Below, in pieces: positions 43,009-52,473 of a DNA stretch of 64,000 nt (position 1 is the stretch's first letter; the number at the start of each line of letters is the position of its first letter). The stretch is from Myxococcales bacterium (GTDB lineage Bacteria; Myxococcota_A; Polyangia; Polyangiales; Ga0077539), in assembly GCA_016793325.1 (NCBI GenBank), contig JAEUKI010000047.1:124001-188000 (forward strand), read 5' to 3'. The translations under genes and the position numbers were made by a program. Below the pieces are notes generated by a model. It was not told the origin of the DNA and did no database searches. It was given only the letters and a program-made list of their open reading frames with translations.

Positions 43009-43917
43009 TTACAGCCGCTCGATGGTCGCGCCGAGCGAGTCGGTCGCGAGGATCTTCGCGACGCCGCCGAGCGACTGCTTCTCGGCTTCGGCGATCAGCG
43101 CGTGCGCGACCTTGTGCGCTTGCTCGACGGTGCGCGCGAAGGCGGCGATCGTCGAGCCCGCCCCCGAGAGCCACGCGCCCACGGCGCCTGCGTTGCGCGC
43201 AGCGTCGATGAGCGCAGGCATGGCGGGGAAGATCTTCGTCCGGGGCGGCTGGTGCAGCGCGTCCTTCGTCGCTTCGTCGAGCGCTTCGAGGCGGCCTGCG
43301 CCGAGGGCGGCCACGAGCAGCGCGACGCGGCCCACGTTGAAGACGGCCTTCTCGAGCTCGACCACGGGAGGCAGCGCGGCTCGCGCCTCTTTGGTGGGCA
43401 TTTTGAACGGGGGAATGAACACCACAATTTGCGGGAGCGACATCGCGCTCACTTCGACGCGGTGCACTTTGTCGCCGTCTTTCACGGCGACCTGGAGCCC
43501 GCCGTAGAGCGCGGGCGCGACGTTGTCGGGGTGCCCTTCCATCTCGGTCGCGAGCGAGAGGAGCTTCTCGCGGCCGAGCGTCCCACCCGAGACGTGATCG
43601 CCGAGGAGCAGACCGCTGACGATCGCCGCGCTCGACGAGCCGAGGCCACGATCGCCAGGGATCGCGTTGGTGCATCGCACGCGCACGGACGGAAGCGCGT
43701 AGCCCGCCGCGTCGCACGCGCGTCGCGCGGCCACGAGCACGAGGTTCGATTCGTCCTCGGGAAACACGCCCTTTCCCTCGCCGAGCACCTCGATCGAGAG
43801 CTTGTTCGCCGGCTCGACGAGGAGCTCGTTGTGCAACGACAACGCGAGGCCGAGCGCGTCGAACCCGGGTCCGAGGTTCGACGTCGACGCAGGAACACGA
43901 ATCTTGAACGCCGCCAT
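43009..43917 (-). CDS. thrB: Homoserine kinase
   Basis: 302 residues, GHMP kinase superfamily. The N-terminus FKIRVPASTSNLGPGFDALG and the glycine-rich ATP loop GDRGLGSSSAAIV at 88-100 are diagnostic, and the late SGAGSTIAAFA matches GHMP motif 3. It phosphorylates L-homoserine with ATP, the step before threonine synthase. Neighbours (a DUF1552 gene and the CPYC protein) are not threonine genes, so it stands alone here. A DUF1552 gene ends 18 bp upstream on the same strand, so it could be read through. Confidence 0.95.
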   Translation of the reverse strand: MAAFKIRVPASTSNLGPGFDALGLALSLHNELLVEPANKLSIEVLGEGKGVFPEDESNLVLVAARRACDAAGYALPSVRVRCTNAIPGDRGLGSSSAAIVSGLLLGDHVSGGTLGREKLLSLATEMEGHPDNVAPALYGGLQVAVKDGDKVHRVEVSAMSLPQIVVFIPPFKMPTKEARAALPPVVELEKAVFNVGRVALLVAALGAGRLEALDEATKDALHQPPRTKIFPAMPALIDAARNAGAVGAWLSGAGSTIAAFARTVEQAHKVAHALIAEAEKQSLGGVAKILATDSLGATIERL

Positions 43918-43935
43918 GAGTCTCGCTCGTTGATA

Positions 43936-45363
43936 TCACGCGCGGAGCTCGCTGAGCGGGCCCGGCGCGACGCGGAAGTGTCGCTCTCCGCCGAACGCGT
44001 CGAGCTCGATGCCCGCGGCGTGGCCGACGGTGTTCCAAAAATTCGAGAGCTGTCTGTGCCGCGGAGTTCCGAGCCCTGGGTACACCACCGTGCGGCCGCC
44101 TGCGCCGAAGCCGAGCCCCTGTCCGCCGACGAGCAGCAATGGAAACTCCGAGCCCGTCGAGTGGTGCTGCTCGCCGTTGTCGCCGAGGAACACGATGAGC
44201 GTGCTGTCGAGCATCGTTCCACCGGCCGGGTCGGGCGTCGCCGCGAGCGCGCGGGCCATCGTCGCGACGCCGCCCACGAGCGCGCCGGTCACGCGGTGGA
44301 TCGCCGTCACGTACGCCGGGTTCGAGCCCGATTGGTGATGCGTGTCGTGCCGCGAAACGCCGGGCAGAATCGTCGGGTACGTAAAGCTCCAATTGCCGCC
44401 AGGACCGTGCCCCACCACCACGACCCGCGTCAGGTCGCCGATGAGCGCCGCGGTCGCGAGCTCCATGTGCGCGAGGTATTGATTGATGGGGTCGTTATTC
44501 ATGTACAGCGGATTCATCGCGGGCGCCGGCGGTCGCACGCGGGTCAGCGTCGCCTCCATGGACATGAAGAGCTGGTGCCGTCGCGTCGCGTCTTCGAGCG
44601 CGGCGATGTAGGCCTCGACCTTCGCGCGCTCGGGGCTCGACGGCGCGAAGAGCGCGAGCGCTTCGTTCGCGTCCGTGCGCGCAAAATCGAGGAGCCTCCT
44701 TCGACGCGCGAACACCGCGCGCTCGGCGGGCGTTCCCACGGCGCTGAAGAGCGACTCGTACGCCGAGCGCGGGTCGACGACCATGGGCGCAGGTTGGCCC
44801 GGGCCGTTGGCGCACAGGCCGTAGTTCACGGGCTCTCCGAGCGGCCCCGTCGCGAGTCGAAACACTTCGATCGGCGTGTTGCCGCGGACCATCGCGGTCT
44901 TGCCGAGCAGGGCGTCGATGGTGATCCCGCCGGGACGACCGGCGACCGTGCGCGCCGAGCTCAGCGCTCCGTGCTCGGACGAGTGACCGCCGCCCGTGAT
45001 CTGCGAGGACAAGCCGTACACCACCGTCGATCGATCGACGATCGAGTTGGCTCCGCCGAGCGCCGCGAGGCCCGCGGCGGACGCGAGGTCCGCGGTCGCG
45101 AGGCTCGTCACGGGGCGATCTTGGTATCGGTTGTACCACCAGCGATCCGTGGCGATCGGCGAGCGAAGGAGCGGGTCGATCCCCGCGCGGGCCATCGGCG
45201 AGAGAAACGCGCGCGGCTCGGCGCAGTTGCCTTCGAGCACGAACACGAAGCGACGCACGGGGCGCGACTGCGCCGTGGCGAGGTGCCTGAGCAGCGGCGC
45301 GAAGAGCGCTGCGCCCGCGCCGGTGGCGCCAAACTTGAGCAAGCGACGACGCGCGTTGTTCAT
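43936..45363 (-). CDS. DUF1552 family Tat-exported protein
   Basis: 475 residues. The N-terminus MNNARRRLLKFGATGAGAAL is a twin-arginine signal. The following FVFVLEGNCAEPRAFLSPM, HSSEHGALSSARTV and LIVFLGDNGEQHHSTGSEFP segments are typical of the DUF1552 family, which usually pairs with DUF1588/1592 proteins in Myxococcota and Planctomycetota. It is exported folded. Its function is not known; a link to sulfatase/alkaline-phosphatase-like folds has been suggested for the family, but I see no certain catalytic set. It overlaps the DUF1588 gene by 4 bp (ATGA). Confidence 0.88.
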   Translation of the reverse strand: MNNARRRLLKFGATGAGAALFAPLLRHLATAQSRPVRRFVFVLEGNCAEPRAFLSPMARAGIDPLLRSPIATDRWWYNRYQDRPVTSLATADLASAAGLAALGGANSIVDRSTVVYGLSSQITGGGHSSEHGALSSARTVAGRPGGITIDALLGKTAMVRGNTPIEVFRLATGPLGEPVNYGLCANGPGQPAPMVVDPRSAYESLFSAVGTPAERAVFARRRRLLDFARTDANEALALFAPSSPERAKVEAYIAALEDATRRHQLFMSMEATLTRVRPPAPAMNPLYMNNDPINQYLAHMELATAALIGDLTRVVVVGHGPGGNWSFTYPTILPGVSRHDTHHQSGSNPAYVTAIHRVTGALVGGVATMARALAATPDPAGGTMLDSTLIVFLGDNGEQHHSTGSEFPLLLVGGQGLGFGAGGRTVVYPGLGTPRHRQLSNFWNTVGHAAGIELDAFGGERHFRVAPGPLSELRA

Positions 45364-47873
45364 CGCGCACCTCCCGTCGAGCGATAGAGAAACGCGTCGC
45401 TCGTGGCGAGCGCCTCGAGCATGGCGAAGAACGATCCCCCCGCGAAGGCAGTCTCCATCGCGCGAAGGGCGCACGCGTCCGAGAGCGTCTCGTCGCGGCC
45501 CATGAAGTACCGAAACGCGTGACGAACGAAGCAACGTCGGACGTGCTGCGAGCCCGCGAGCGCCGTCGAGAACTCGACGGGACCCGAGAACGCTCGGTTC
45601 AGCGCGGGGTCCGGCGCGTTGTCGATCGTGGTCGTCGCGTTCGGGGGCATCCCGTGGTCCGTCGCGCGGACGATTCCTGCGTGATTGAAGAGCTCGAAGG
45701 GATAGCCGAGCGTGTTCATCAAGCGATGGCAGCTCGTGCACGTCGCGGAGTCGGGACCGCGCTCGGTCGCGGCGATCACGCGTTGGCGCGCGCTGAGCGT
45801 CGGGCCGCGCGGGCCGAGCTGCGCGACGACCTGCACGTTTTCGAGGCCAGGGACGGACTCGCAGAACAAGTTCTCGCGGATCCATCGCCCGCGCTGCACG
45901 AGGCTCGCGTCGTCTTCGAAGTTGCCTCCGTGCGCCGCGAGCCACGCTGGGTGCGTGAGCACGCCCGCGCGCTCGGTCGCAGGGACGTCCACCCAACGCC
46001 CCTCGCGCGTGTTGGCGACGTTGGGGACATCTCCGTACACGCGATGGGTCGACGAGGTGCTCGACGCGATCGAGTTTCCGCAGAGCCCGATCGCGAGGCA
46101 GTCGTTGTAGCCCGCGGCCGTGCACTGCGCGGCCGTCGTGCACGCGACGCCGTTGGTGTCGACGAGGTTCGACGGCAGGCGCCACGTTCGCGAGGTAAAC
46201 AGCGCCCGAAACACGTCTCGTCCGGCGGCCTCTTCGTCGATCACGATGCGCGCGATCGTGTCGTCGAGCTGATCGACGAGCGTCGACTCGTAGCCGTAGA
46301 ACCCGCTCTGCAAGTTGTGAAACCCGCGCTGGACCTGCTGTCCTGCGCGCGGCACCGAGGCCCACTGCGTGGTCGCCTCGGGCGTGTCTTTGAAGGACGT
46401 GTTGGCCGAGCCGTAGTCGAAGTACTCGCGAAAGAAGCGGCTGATTCGCCCTGCGAGCCAGCGCTCTCCGCGGCCCGAGAGGCCTCGGCGATCGTACGTG
46501 TAGTAAATGTCCTCGCGCGAAGGGTCGATCCCGCCGCGGTAGAGGCCGATGAGCCTGCGAATGGTGGCGGGGTCTTGGATCGTTCCGTCGATGGCGGCGC
46601 GGCGAACGGCGCCGAGCCAACCACCCGAGGGCTGCGACCAATCGGGGTCCGTCGCGGGCGGAGGCTCGGTCGCGGGACGAAACGCAGCGGGCAGCGAAGA
46701 GCCTGGCGGATGCGTGCTGAGCAGGTCTCCGAGCGCGAGCCCGAGCTCGTCGTTGGTGAGCCGTCTTCGTCCTTGCGCGTCGGGCGCCGCGCCGATTTCT
46801 GCGCGAAAGAGGGCGCCCACCATGAGCCAGCCTGCTTGACCGACGAAGCTCAGCGTCTCGGGGCGCTTCGAGAGATCTCCTGCTTCTTCGCCGAGCGCCG
46901 TGACGAGCAGCGCGCGGAGGCGCGTTCGCTCGGAGGCGGTGGGCGCGCGAAACAAGAGCCCGCGCGCGATGAACGCGTCGAGCCACGCGTCGATGCACAT
47001 CGCCGAGGGCGTCGCCTGCGAGTACATGCACGCGATGGCGCCGTCGTTGAGAACCGCTTGGAGCCGATCGCTCACGCGTCCGTCCGCAGCGGGGTCACGA
47101 TGGGTCCAGCTGTTGGCCGCCTCGGGAAGCGAGAGAAAATACAGGTCGAGCGTCACTGGATCGAGCGTCAGCCCGCGCGAGTACGTCGTGAACGGAGCGC
47201 CCTCGGGCACATCGAACGGGTTGTTCACCGCGAGCGCGCGAGGCCGAACGGACTTGCCCACCGCGTGCTGCCACTCGAGCCGCTCGATGCGACGCAGCCG
47301 CGCGGGCGACGACGCGGCGCTCGCGCCCGCAGCACACGTAAACAACGAGCCCTGATCGAGCAGGTTGGGATCGGGGTCGCGCGAAGGCGGCGGCGGCGTC
47401 GTGGGCGTGCACGTCGAGGGAGCGCCCGCCATGATCCACTGCTCGAGGACCGTGCGTTCGGCGAGGGGCATTCCGACGCCGACCGGCATGAGACCGCCGC
47501 CGGTGGGTCCCTGCGTCCCGGCCATCTTTCGAAACAAGAAGCTCCGCGACGGATCACCCGGAACGACGAGCCGCTCGCCCGGTGCGATCCGGCTCATTTG
47601 CGTCGCCAGCATCGGGAGCGCGCCGCGCGTGAGCTCGGGAAAGCGTCCCCCCGGTCCGTGACAACTCCCGTTGGAGCACCGCGTCTCGAAGAGCGTGAGC
47701 ACAGGGTCCGACTCGGCGCAGCCCGCGCCACCATCGCCGCTCGTCGCGTCGTTGGCTCCGCCGTCGTCGGTCACCGCGGCGTCGTTGCTTCCGCCATCCG
47801 CGCCGGTCGGCGCGCCGCAGCCGAGCCCCGCCGCGGCGGTCACGAGCGCAATCCATCTCCACACACGCGTCAT
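45360..47873 (-). CDS. DUF1592/DUF1588/DUF1585 cytochrome-like lipoprotein
   Basis: 837 residues. The lipobox AAAGLGC precedes an Asp/Gly linker. An N-terminal cytochrome-like block has CSNGSCHG; a second site CTSCHR lies late in the protein. These CxxxCH and CxxCH motifs could hold c-type haems. The order of later blocks (YYTYDRRGLSGRGERWLAGR, DSATCTSCHRLMNTLGYPFE, HAFRYFMGRDETLSDACALR) matches the DUF1592-DUF1588-DUF1585 architecture, typical of planctomycete-type and myxobacterial exported proteins. It is probably extracytoplasmic redox. It is translationally coupled to the DUF1552 gene, supporting a joint function. Confidence 0.88.
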   Translation of the reverse strand: MTRVWRWIALVTAAAGLGCGAPTGADGGSNDAAVTDDGGANDATSGDGGAGCAESDPVLTLFETRCSNGSCHGPGGRFPELTRGALPMLATQMSRIAPGERLVVPGDPSRSFLFRKMAGTQGPTGGGLMPVGVGMPLAERTVLEQWIMAGAPSTCTPTTPPPPSRDPDPNLLDQGSLFTCAAGASAASSPARLRRIERLEWQHAVGKSVRPRALAVNNPFDVPEGAPFTTYSRGLTLDPVTLDLYFLSLPEAANSWTHRDPAADGRVSDRLQAVLNDGAIACMYSQATPSAMCIDAWLDAFIARGLLFRAPTASERTRLRALLVTALGEEAGDLSKRPETLSFVGQAGWLMVGALFRAEIGAAPDAQGRRRLTNDELGLALGDLLSTHPPGSSLPAAFRPATEPPPATDPDWSQPSGGWLGAVRRAAIDGTIQDPATIRRLIGLYRGGIDPSREDIYYTYDRRGLSGRGERWLAGRISRFFREYFDYGSANTSFKDTPEATTQWASVPRAGQQVQRGFHNLQSGFYGYESTLVDQLDDTIARIVIDEEAAGRDVFRALFTSRTWRLPSNLVDTNGVACTTAAQCTAAGYNDCLAIGLCGNSIASSTSSTHRVYGDVPNVANTREGRWVDVPATERAGVLTHPAWLAAHGGNFEDDASLVQRGRWIRENLFCESVPGLENVQVVAQLGPRGPTLSARQRVIAATERGPDSATCTSCHRLMNTLGYPFELFNHAGIVRATDHGMPPNATTTIDNAPDPALNRAFSGPVEFSTALAGSQHVRRCFVRHAFRYFMGRDETLSDACALRAMETAFAGGSFFAMLEALATSDAFLYRSTGGAR

Positions 47874-47936
47874 CGCGATGCGCCTCCAAGGAGTCGATCG
47901 TATCGCGCGAGGAGCCCGCTTCGATCGGCAAATTCG

Positions 47937-48878
47937 CTAGGATTCTTTGCGCGTTCGATACAGGGCCATCGTCGCGAGCGCTTGCTGCGCGCCGAGCAAG
48001 AGCAAGAGAACGCCCATCCCCCGCAGCATCCAGTCGCCGTTGGACAGCCACCACGCGCTCGTCGCGAGCACCGAGAGCGCGAGCGTGCCGCGGAGCGTCA
48101 TCCGCGGCCACGACGGAACGGGGCCAGGGTCGTCTTTGCGCGCGGGCCGCCAAAACGCGTAGTAGCCGAGGACGTACGCGAGGAGCGAGGCCAGCGCGAA
48201 CACCGCGCCCCACCCGGAGACGCGGTCGACCGCGCGTTGAATTCTTGTGCGCCAATGGGTGGTGGCCCGGGCGCTCGACAACACGCCCTCGAAGGTCTGT
48301 CGCAGCTCTCGCTCGTGCTCTTCGGGGCCGAGCAACGACACGATCGGCGTCCCTCCTCGCGCGGGAATCGGCGCCGCGAAGCGCACGATGCGCTGCTCCC
48401 TGACGGTGCCTCGGCCGATCGAGCCGGGGACGTCGAAGCCGAGCACACGAAATCGAGCAGGGCGCTCGTCGAGCGTGGCGATGCTCCCCTCTCGCAGCCT
48501 CGCGAGCTGCGCGGTCGAGAGCGCGGCGCCTTGTTGGAGCTCTTCGCCCATCTCGTACACGAAGAAGATCGCGCGACGGCCAGGGTGTCCGAAGGCTGCG
48601 TACGCGACGCCGTCGGCGTTTTGTCGCATGAAGCCCTCGGGCGTTCGCAGCGTGAAGCGCGGCTCGACGTCGCGCTGGATCCACACCGGAGCGCGGGCCG
48701 TAAACGACTGCGCAAACGCGGGCGACGGCTCGAGCGGAGCTCCGGACACAACGACGGTCGCGAGCGCGCCGGCCGCGAGGATCCGGCCGGTAGCGGCAGA
48801 TTTGCGCCGCGTGGGGCGGGAGGGCTGCGCGGTTGGCTCGAGAGCGGCTTTCATCGGGCTCGTACGAAGCTGTACCAT
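47937..48878 (-). CDS. Membrane protein of unknown function with exported N-terminal domain
   Basis: 313 residues from the ATG at 48878, preceded on the minus strand by a GGGGGA run. A signal-like helix (GRILAAGALATVVVSGAPL) is followed by a mostly soluble domain (about 50-210) containing FTLRTPEGFMRQNADGVAYA, which may be a periplasmic sensor-like domain. Two to three membrane segments end the protein (GWGAVFALASLLAYVLGYY, LALSVLATSAWWLSNGDW, MGVLLLLLGAQQAL). No family recognised. Its start codon lies only 10 bp from that of the divergent gene at 48889. Confidence 0.72.
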   Translation of the reverse strand: MVQLRTSPMKAALEPTAQPSRPTRRKSAATGRILAAGALATVVVSGAPLEPSPAFAQSFTARAPVWIQRDVEPRFTLRTPEGFMRQNADGVAYAAFGHPGRRAIFFVYEMGEELQQGAALSTAQLARLREGSIATLDERPARFRVLGFDVPGSIGRGTVREQRIVRFAAPIPARGGTPIVSLLGPEEHERELRQTFEGVLSSARATTHWRTRIQRAVDRVSGWGAVFALASLLAYVLGYYAFWRPARKDDPGPVPSWPRMTLRGTLALSVLATSAWWLSNGDWMLRGMGVLLLLLGAQQALATMALYRTRKES

Positions 48879-48888
48879 TGATTCCCCC

Positions 48889-49509
48889 GTGGACGCCTCC
48901 GACGACCCGCTGTTCCGCGCTCGCGCGCGGCTCGATGAGCTCTTGCAGACCCTGCACGCGAAGCGCGCGGACAAGGCGATGCTGCCCGCTGCGCGCAACG
49001 CGATCGAGTGCCTCGGCGGCCTCGCCCGCTTCGGCGCGAGCGCGAGAGACATGTCCGACGCGGTCGAGCACACGGTGGGCGTGCTCGTTCCGCTGCTCGA
49101 TCGAGACCCGGGAGACGCCCTGTGCGCGCCGCTGCTCGAGCAGCGCGCGGTCGACCTCACGCACGTCGTGGCCGAAGCGGGCGACCTCGCGCAGCTGGCA
49201 GAAGACGACCGCGAGAGCTGGTGCGAAGCCGCGACCGAGACGCTGGGAATGCGAGACGCCGCCGACGCGTGGCTCCTCGGCGCCGCCGCGATCCTCCGCC
49301 GCATCGAGCAAGGAACGGAGCGCGAGAACTTCGAGCGAGCGCGCGAGCGCACGGTGGCCGCCGTGGCGCGGTTCGACATCGCGCTCAAGCCGGCGATCGC
49401 GGGGCTGAGTCCCCTTCGCGACACCGCGCGATCGGCGCTCATGCGCGCCCGCGGAGACAAAGGCTACGCGCGCCGCGCGTGGTACTGGCGCACCCTCGCC
49501 GAAAACTGA
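48889..49509 (+). CDS. Hypothetical helical protein
   Basis: 206 residues from a GTG start. Predominantly helical and charged: ARLDELLQTLHAKRADKAML, QRAVDLTHVVAEAGDLAQLA, then FERARERTVAAVARFDIALK. No signal peptide, membrane segment or catalytic motif is seen. I do not recognise a family. It faces the membrane protein gene at 47937-48878 with nearly abutting starts, so each gene's promoter must lie inside the other's coding region or a start is misplaced. The frame extends upstream to 48247 as shadow of that gene. Confidence 0.62.
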   Translation: MDASDDPLFRARARLDELLQTLHAKRADKAMLPAARNAIECLGGLARFGASARDMSDAVEHTVGVLVPLLDRDPGDALCAPLLEQRAVDLTHVVAEAGDLAQLAEDDRESWCEAATETLGMRDAADAWLLGAAAILRRIEQGTERENFERARERTVAAVARFDIALKPAIAGLSPLRDTARSALMRARGDKGYARRAWYWRTLAEN

Positions 49510-50739
49510 GCGACGCGCGCTGTGCTGGCGGGGACACGAGACGAGCGCGCGGGAGAAACACGAACACCCGGCGAATCTCCTCGCGGAGTCTTCGTCGGGT
49601 GATTGCGGTGACGGAGGTTCCTCGGAGCGTGTCCGAGGCGTCGGTCGCGGGCGAATCGTTCAGTGAGAGGCGCCGCTCTCGGTCCGAAGGTCCACTCGAG
49701 CGGTCCGTTCACGCGCTGCTCGAGATGGATCGCCCTTCGGCGCTCTGATCGATCGCTGGTGATCGCTGCGAGTCACCGACGGCGCGTAACCGTCGGAACA
49801 GCGATCGCTCGTGCCGCGACCTTCTTTTCTTTGCGTCATCGTCGAGCCGCTACGCTGTTCAACCAGCTTCACGGTGTGCATCGCGCTGACCGTCGCGCCG
49901 AAGCTCGGGAGCCAACCTTCGCTTCGCCGCCGCAGTTCGATGCCGCTCTCGTCGCGACACCCGCGGCGCGGACCGATTCGCTGAGCTGTTCGCTCGCACG
50001 TCTCGGAGGACCGCTCGACCTCGTCGCCCGCTCTCGCGGGTCTCGAAGGCCGCTCTCTCGCGTCGCGCTTGGCTTCGCGAGAGAACCGCTTGGGATCTTC
50101 GTCCCGACGCTCCCTTTGCGTCGACGCGTCGAGCGAACTCTTCGTACCCGAAAGGTTCACCGGACGCCGATGCTGCTGGCGGGAGAGGTTCTGTCCGATT
50201 CGTCCGTGCCCGCGATCGCGACCCGCTCGAAGCGCTGTCCCATCGTAGCCGCCGTTCGTCTCGATCCAGGAGCTCGCGCACGCTAGCCGCAGGAGATCCC
50301 TCACTTGGATCGCGCCCTGCTCGCGCTAGGCCTCGTCACACAACCCCGTGAAGGCGCTCTATGACAGGAGCTTCGCTCGAGCAGTTGGACCCAAGTTTTC
50401 AAGTCGCTCCGCCCGCTGTCGCGCGCAGAGAGGGGACCTTCACCCGTCGGGCGCGTCGTTCGTCCATCGCGTGTGGATCACACGAGGAGCGAAGGAGCGC
50501 CGCGCCGAGCGGTCGGTTGCGTTTCCGCCGCCGACAAGGGGTTTGTAACCGGGGTCGTTCGCGGGAGAAACTTTTCTGCGTCGATTTTCGAATTTCCGCT
50601 GATTTTGGCGGCCAAATCGATGCGTGAGAGGCCCGTGTGAACCGCGGGTCGTTCGTCGATGGCAGCTTGCGACCGTGGCGACGCCGCGCCTCTGGTCTCG
50701 CGTGCGTACGCCGCATCTCCCTCGGAGGACGAACGACCT
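49510..50739. other. 1.2-kb region without a convincing gene
   Basis: Both strands have open frames of about 200 codons here (49660-50304 minus, 49663-50286 plus), but each is about one fifth Arg with no conserved motif and no clear ribosome site. I read neither as a gene. The region holds a compound stem-loop at 49761-49806 and an AT-richer patch at 50570-50610. The promoter of the downstream lipoprotein gene lies near its right end. Confidence 0.5.
49761..49806. repeat. Compound stem-loop
   Basis: GATCGCTG (49761-49768) pairs with CAGCGATC (49799-49806), and inside it CCGACGG (49776-49782) pairs with CCGTCGG (49790-49796). A 15-bp two-part stem is predicted, with an internal loop and a 7-nt apical loop. 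Confidence 0.6.
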
Positions 50740-52434
50740 ATGCAACGACATACCCTTTCGCCGCTCGCGCTCTTCGCGCTTCTTGGCCTTGCTGCTTGCG
50801 CTACGCCACCGTCGATGAGCGACAGCGGCGACGCGAGCGACGCCGCTCGACCGACCGACGTCGCCTCGGACAGCCCTGCGAACGACAGCGTCGCGCCGGT
50901 CGATACGGGCGTTCAACCCGCGGATAGCGGCGTCGATCCAGACGCGGCATCGCCTGCAGATACTGGCGTCGAACCCGCAGACTCGGGTCTCGCGCCAACC
51001 GACAGCGGCGTCTCCCCCACCGACAGCGGCGTTGCGCCGACGGACAGCGGTGTCCCGCCGATGGACAGCGGCGTTGGCCCCACAGACAGCGGCGTCGCGC
51101 CCATGGACAGCGGCGTCGACGTTCGCACCGACAGCGGCGTGGACGTGCGAAGCGACACAGGGATCGACACCGGCGTCGATACGGGCGTCGATACGGGCGT
51201 CGACAGCGGGGTGATGCCGCCGGACAGCGGGCTTCCACCGGGAACCGTCGGGCTCACCAACGCCACCGCGGATGTGTCTCAGGCGAGCTTCGCGGTCGGC
51301 GAAATCGTCAACGGCATCTCGACTGGCGACAACGACGGATGGGCGGTCACCAGCGGAAATGCAGCGCGCACGGCGGTGTTCGAGACCACCGCCGACACCG
51401 CTGCGTATGCGGGAGGAACCGACCTCACGTTCACGGTCACGATGGCGTCGACGCTGCCAGGAGGGCCGTATCTGCTCGGCCGACTGCGCTTCTCGGTGAC
51501 GCGCGCAGATCGCGCGATGTTCGCCGACGGGCTCGCCAACGGAGGCAACCTCGGGCCCTCGACCATCTGGAGCGTCGCGCGCGTGGTCTCTGTCTCTGCG
51601 ACGAACGGCGCCACGCTCTCGGCGCTCTCGGATGATTCGGTGCGCCTCGGAACGCGCGCCGCCACGTCGGTCTACACCGTTCGGGTGCGAACGCCGCTCA
51701 CGCGCATCACGGGCGTGCGGCTCGAGGCGCTCACGGACGCGTCGCTTCCGAACAACGGGCCCGGGACCGCGACGAGCGGCAACTTCATCGTGACCGAGCT
51801 CGGGTTGATCGAAGGGCCTGCGCCGATTCCAGCGACCGTGGCCGCGCCGTTCGGAGCGCCGCCCAACGCGTGCGCTGCGTCGCTCTCGCAGTCGGGCTAT
51901 CCCGTGACCGCAGCGATCGACGGAAACCTCTCGGCGAGCTCGGGTTGGGGCATCGACACGGGGACGACCAACGCCGAGACGGCGGTGTTCGAGACCGCCT
52001 CGAACACGCCCAGCTACGGCGGAGTCGGCTCGCGGCTCGTCTTCTCGCTGCACCAATTGTTCGGAACGACGCACACCATCGGACGGTTTCGACTGTCCGT
52101 CACGACCGCCAATCGATCAATGTTCGCCAACGGCGCGACGAGCGGCGGAGACCTGGGTCCTGCCACGATCTGGACCCCTGTCGAAGTGCGAAGCGTCGCA
52201 GCCACGATGGGCAGCGCGACGTTCGCAGTGCTCGCGGACGGCTCCGTTCGCGCGACGTCGACGAGCGCCGCGGCGGTCTATCAGATCACCACCACGACGC
52301 CGCTCGAGGGCATCACCGGCGTGCGGCTCGAGACCCTCACGGATCCCGTGTTGCCCACGTCGGGCCCGGGAAACACCGCGACGGGCAACTTCGTCCTCTC
52401 GGAGATTCAGGTTTCTTCAGGGCCGCAGATCTGA
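50740..52434 (+). CDS. Lipoprotein with heptad linker and two duplicated C-terminal domains
   Basis: 564 residues from the ATG at 50740, with a GGAGGA site upstream at 50725-50730. The lipobox ALLGLAAC is clear. A long linker (about 25-165) is built of heptads TDSGVAP/MDSGVGP. Two homologous domains follow: the first near 170-380 (DNDGWAVTSGNAARTAVFET) and the second near 390-564 (ASSGWGIDTGTTNAETAVFE). Each has a GRFRLSVT-type strand and an IxGVRLExLTD strand near its end, resembling F5/8 (discoidin)-like beta-sandwiches. This suggests carbohydrate or surface binding. It is probably outer-membrane anchored. Confidence 0.82.
   Translation: MQRHTLSPLALFALLGLAACATPPSMSDSGDASDAARPTDVASDSPANDSVAPVDTGVQPADSGVDPDAASPADTGVEPADSGLAPTDSGVSPTDSGVAPTDSGVPPMDSGVGPTDSGVAPMDSGVDVRTDSGVDVRSDTGIDTGVDTGVDTGVDSGVMPPDSGLPPGTVGLTNATADVSQASFAVGEIVNGISTGDNDGWAVTSGNAARTAVFETTADTAAYAGGTDLTFTVTMASTLPGGPYLLGRLRFSVTRADRAMFADGLANGGNLGPSTIWSVARVVSVSATNGATLSALSDDSVRLGTRAATSVYTVRVRTPLTRITGVRLEALTDASLPNNGPGTATSGNFIVTELGLIEGPAPIPATVAAPFGAPPNACAASLSQSGYPVTAAIDGNLSASSGWGIDTGTTNAETAVFETASNTPSYGGVGSRLVFSLHQLFGTTHTIGRFRLSVTTANRSMFANGATSGGDLGPATIWTPVEVRSVAATMGSATFAVLADGSVRATSTSAAAVYQITTTTPLEGITGVRLETLTDPVLPTSGPGNTATGNFVLSEIQVSSGPQI
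51001..51126. repeat. 21-bp heptad-coding tandem repeats
   Basis: GACAGCGG recurs at 51001, 51022, 51043, 51064, 51085 and 51106, an exact 21-bp period that encodes DSGVxPx heptads in the lipoprotein linker. Copy number is likely to vary between strains. Confidence 0.8.
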
Positions 52435-52473
52435 GCGACGGCGACGGTCGAAGTACGATCGTTCCGATCGTCG

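Noticed and set aside
42790..45387. 865-codon plus-strand frame over thrB and the DUF1552 gene
   Set aside because: Arg/Glu-rich shadow of two clear genes, no motifs.
45519..48881. 1,120-codon plus-strand open frame opposite the DUF1588 gene
   Set aside because: Despite its length it is a shadow: Arg/Ala/Glu bias, no domains, and the minus strand encodes a family protein throughout.
49660..50304. 214-codon minus-strand open frame in the non-coding region
   Set aside because: Arg about 19%, no domain or clear ribosome site, and an equally long frame on the other strand.
50590..50730. Possible decayed tRNA near the lipoprotein promoter
   Set aside because: A translated minus frame has VRTRD-like text often produced by tRNA T-arms, but no cloverleaf or TTCGANTC arm can be drawn.
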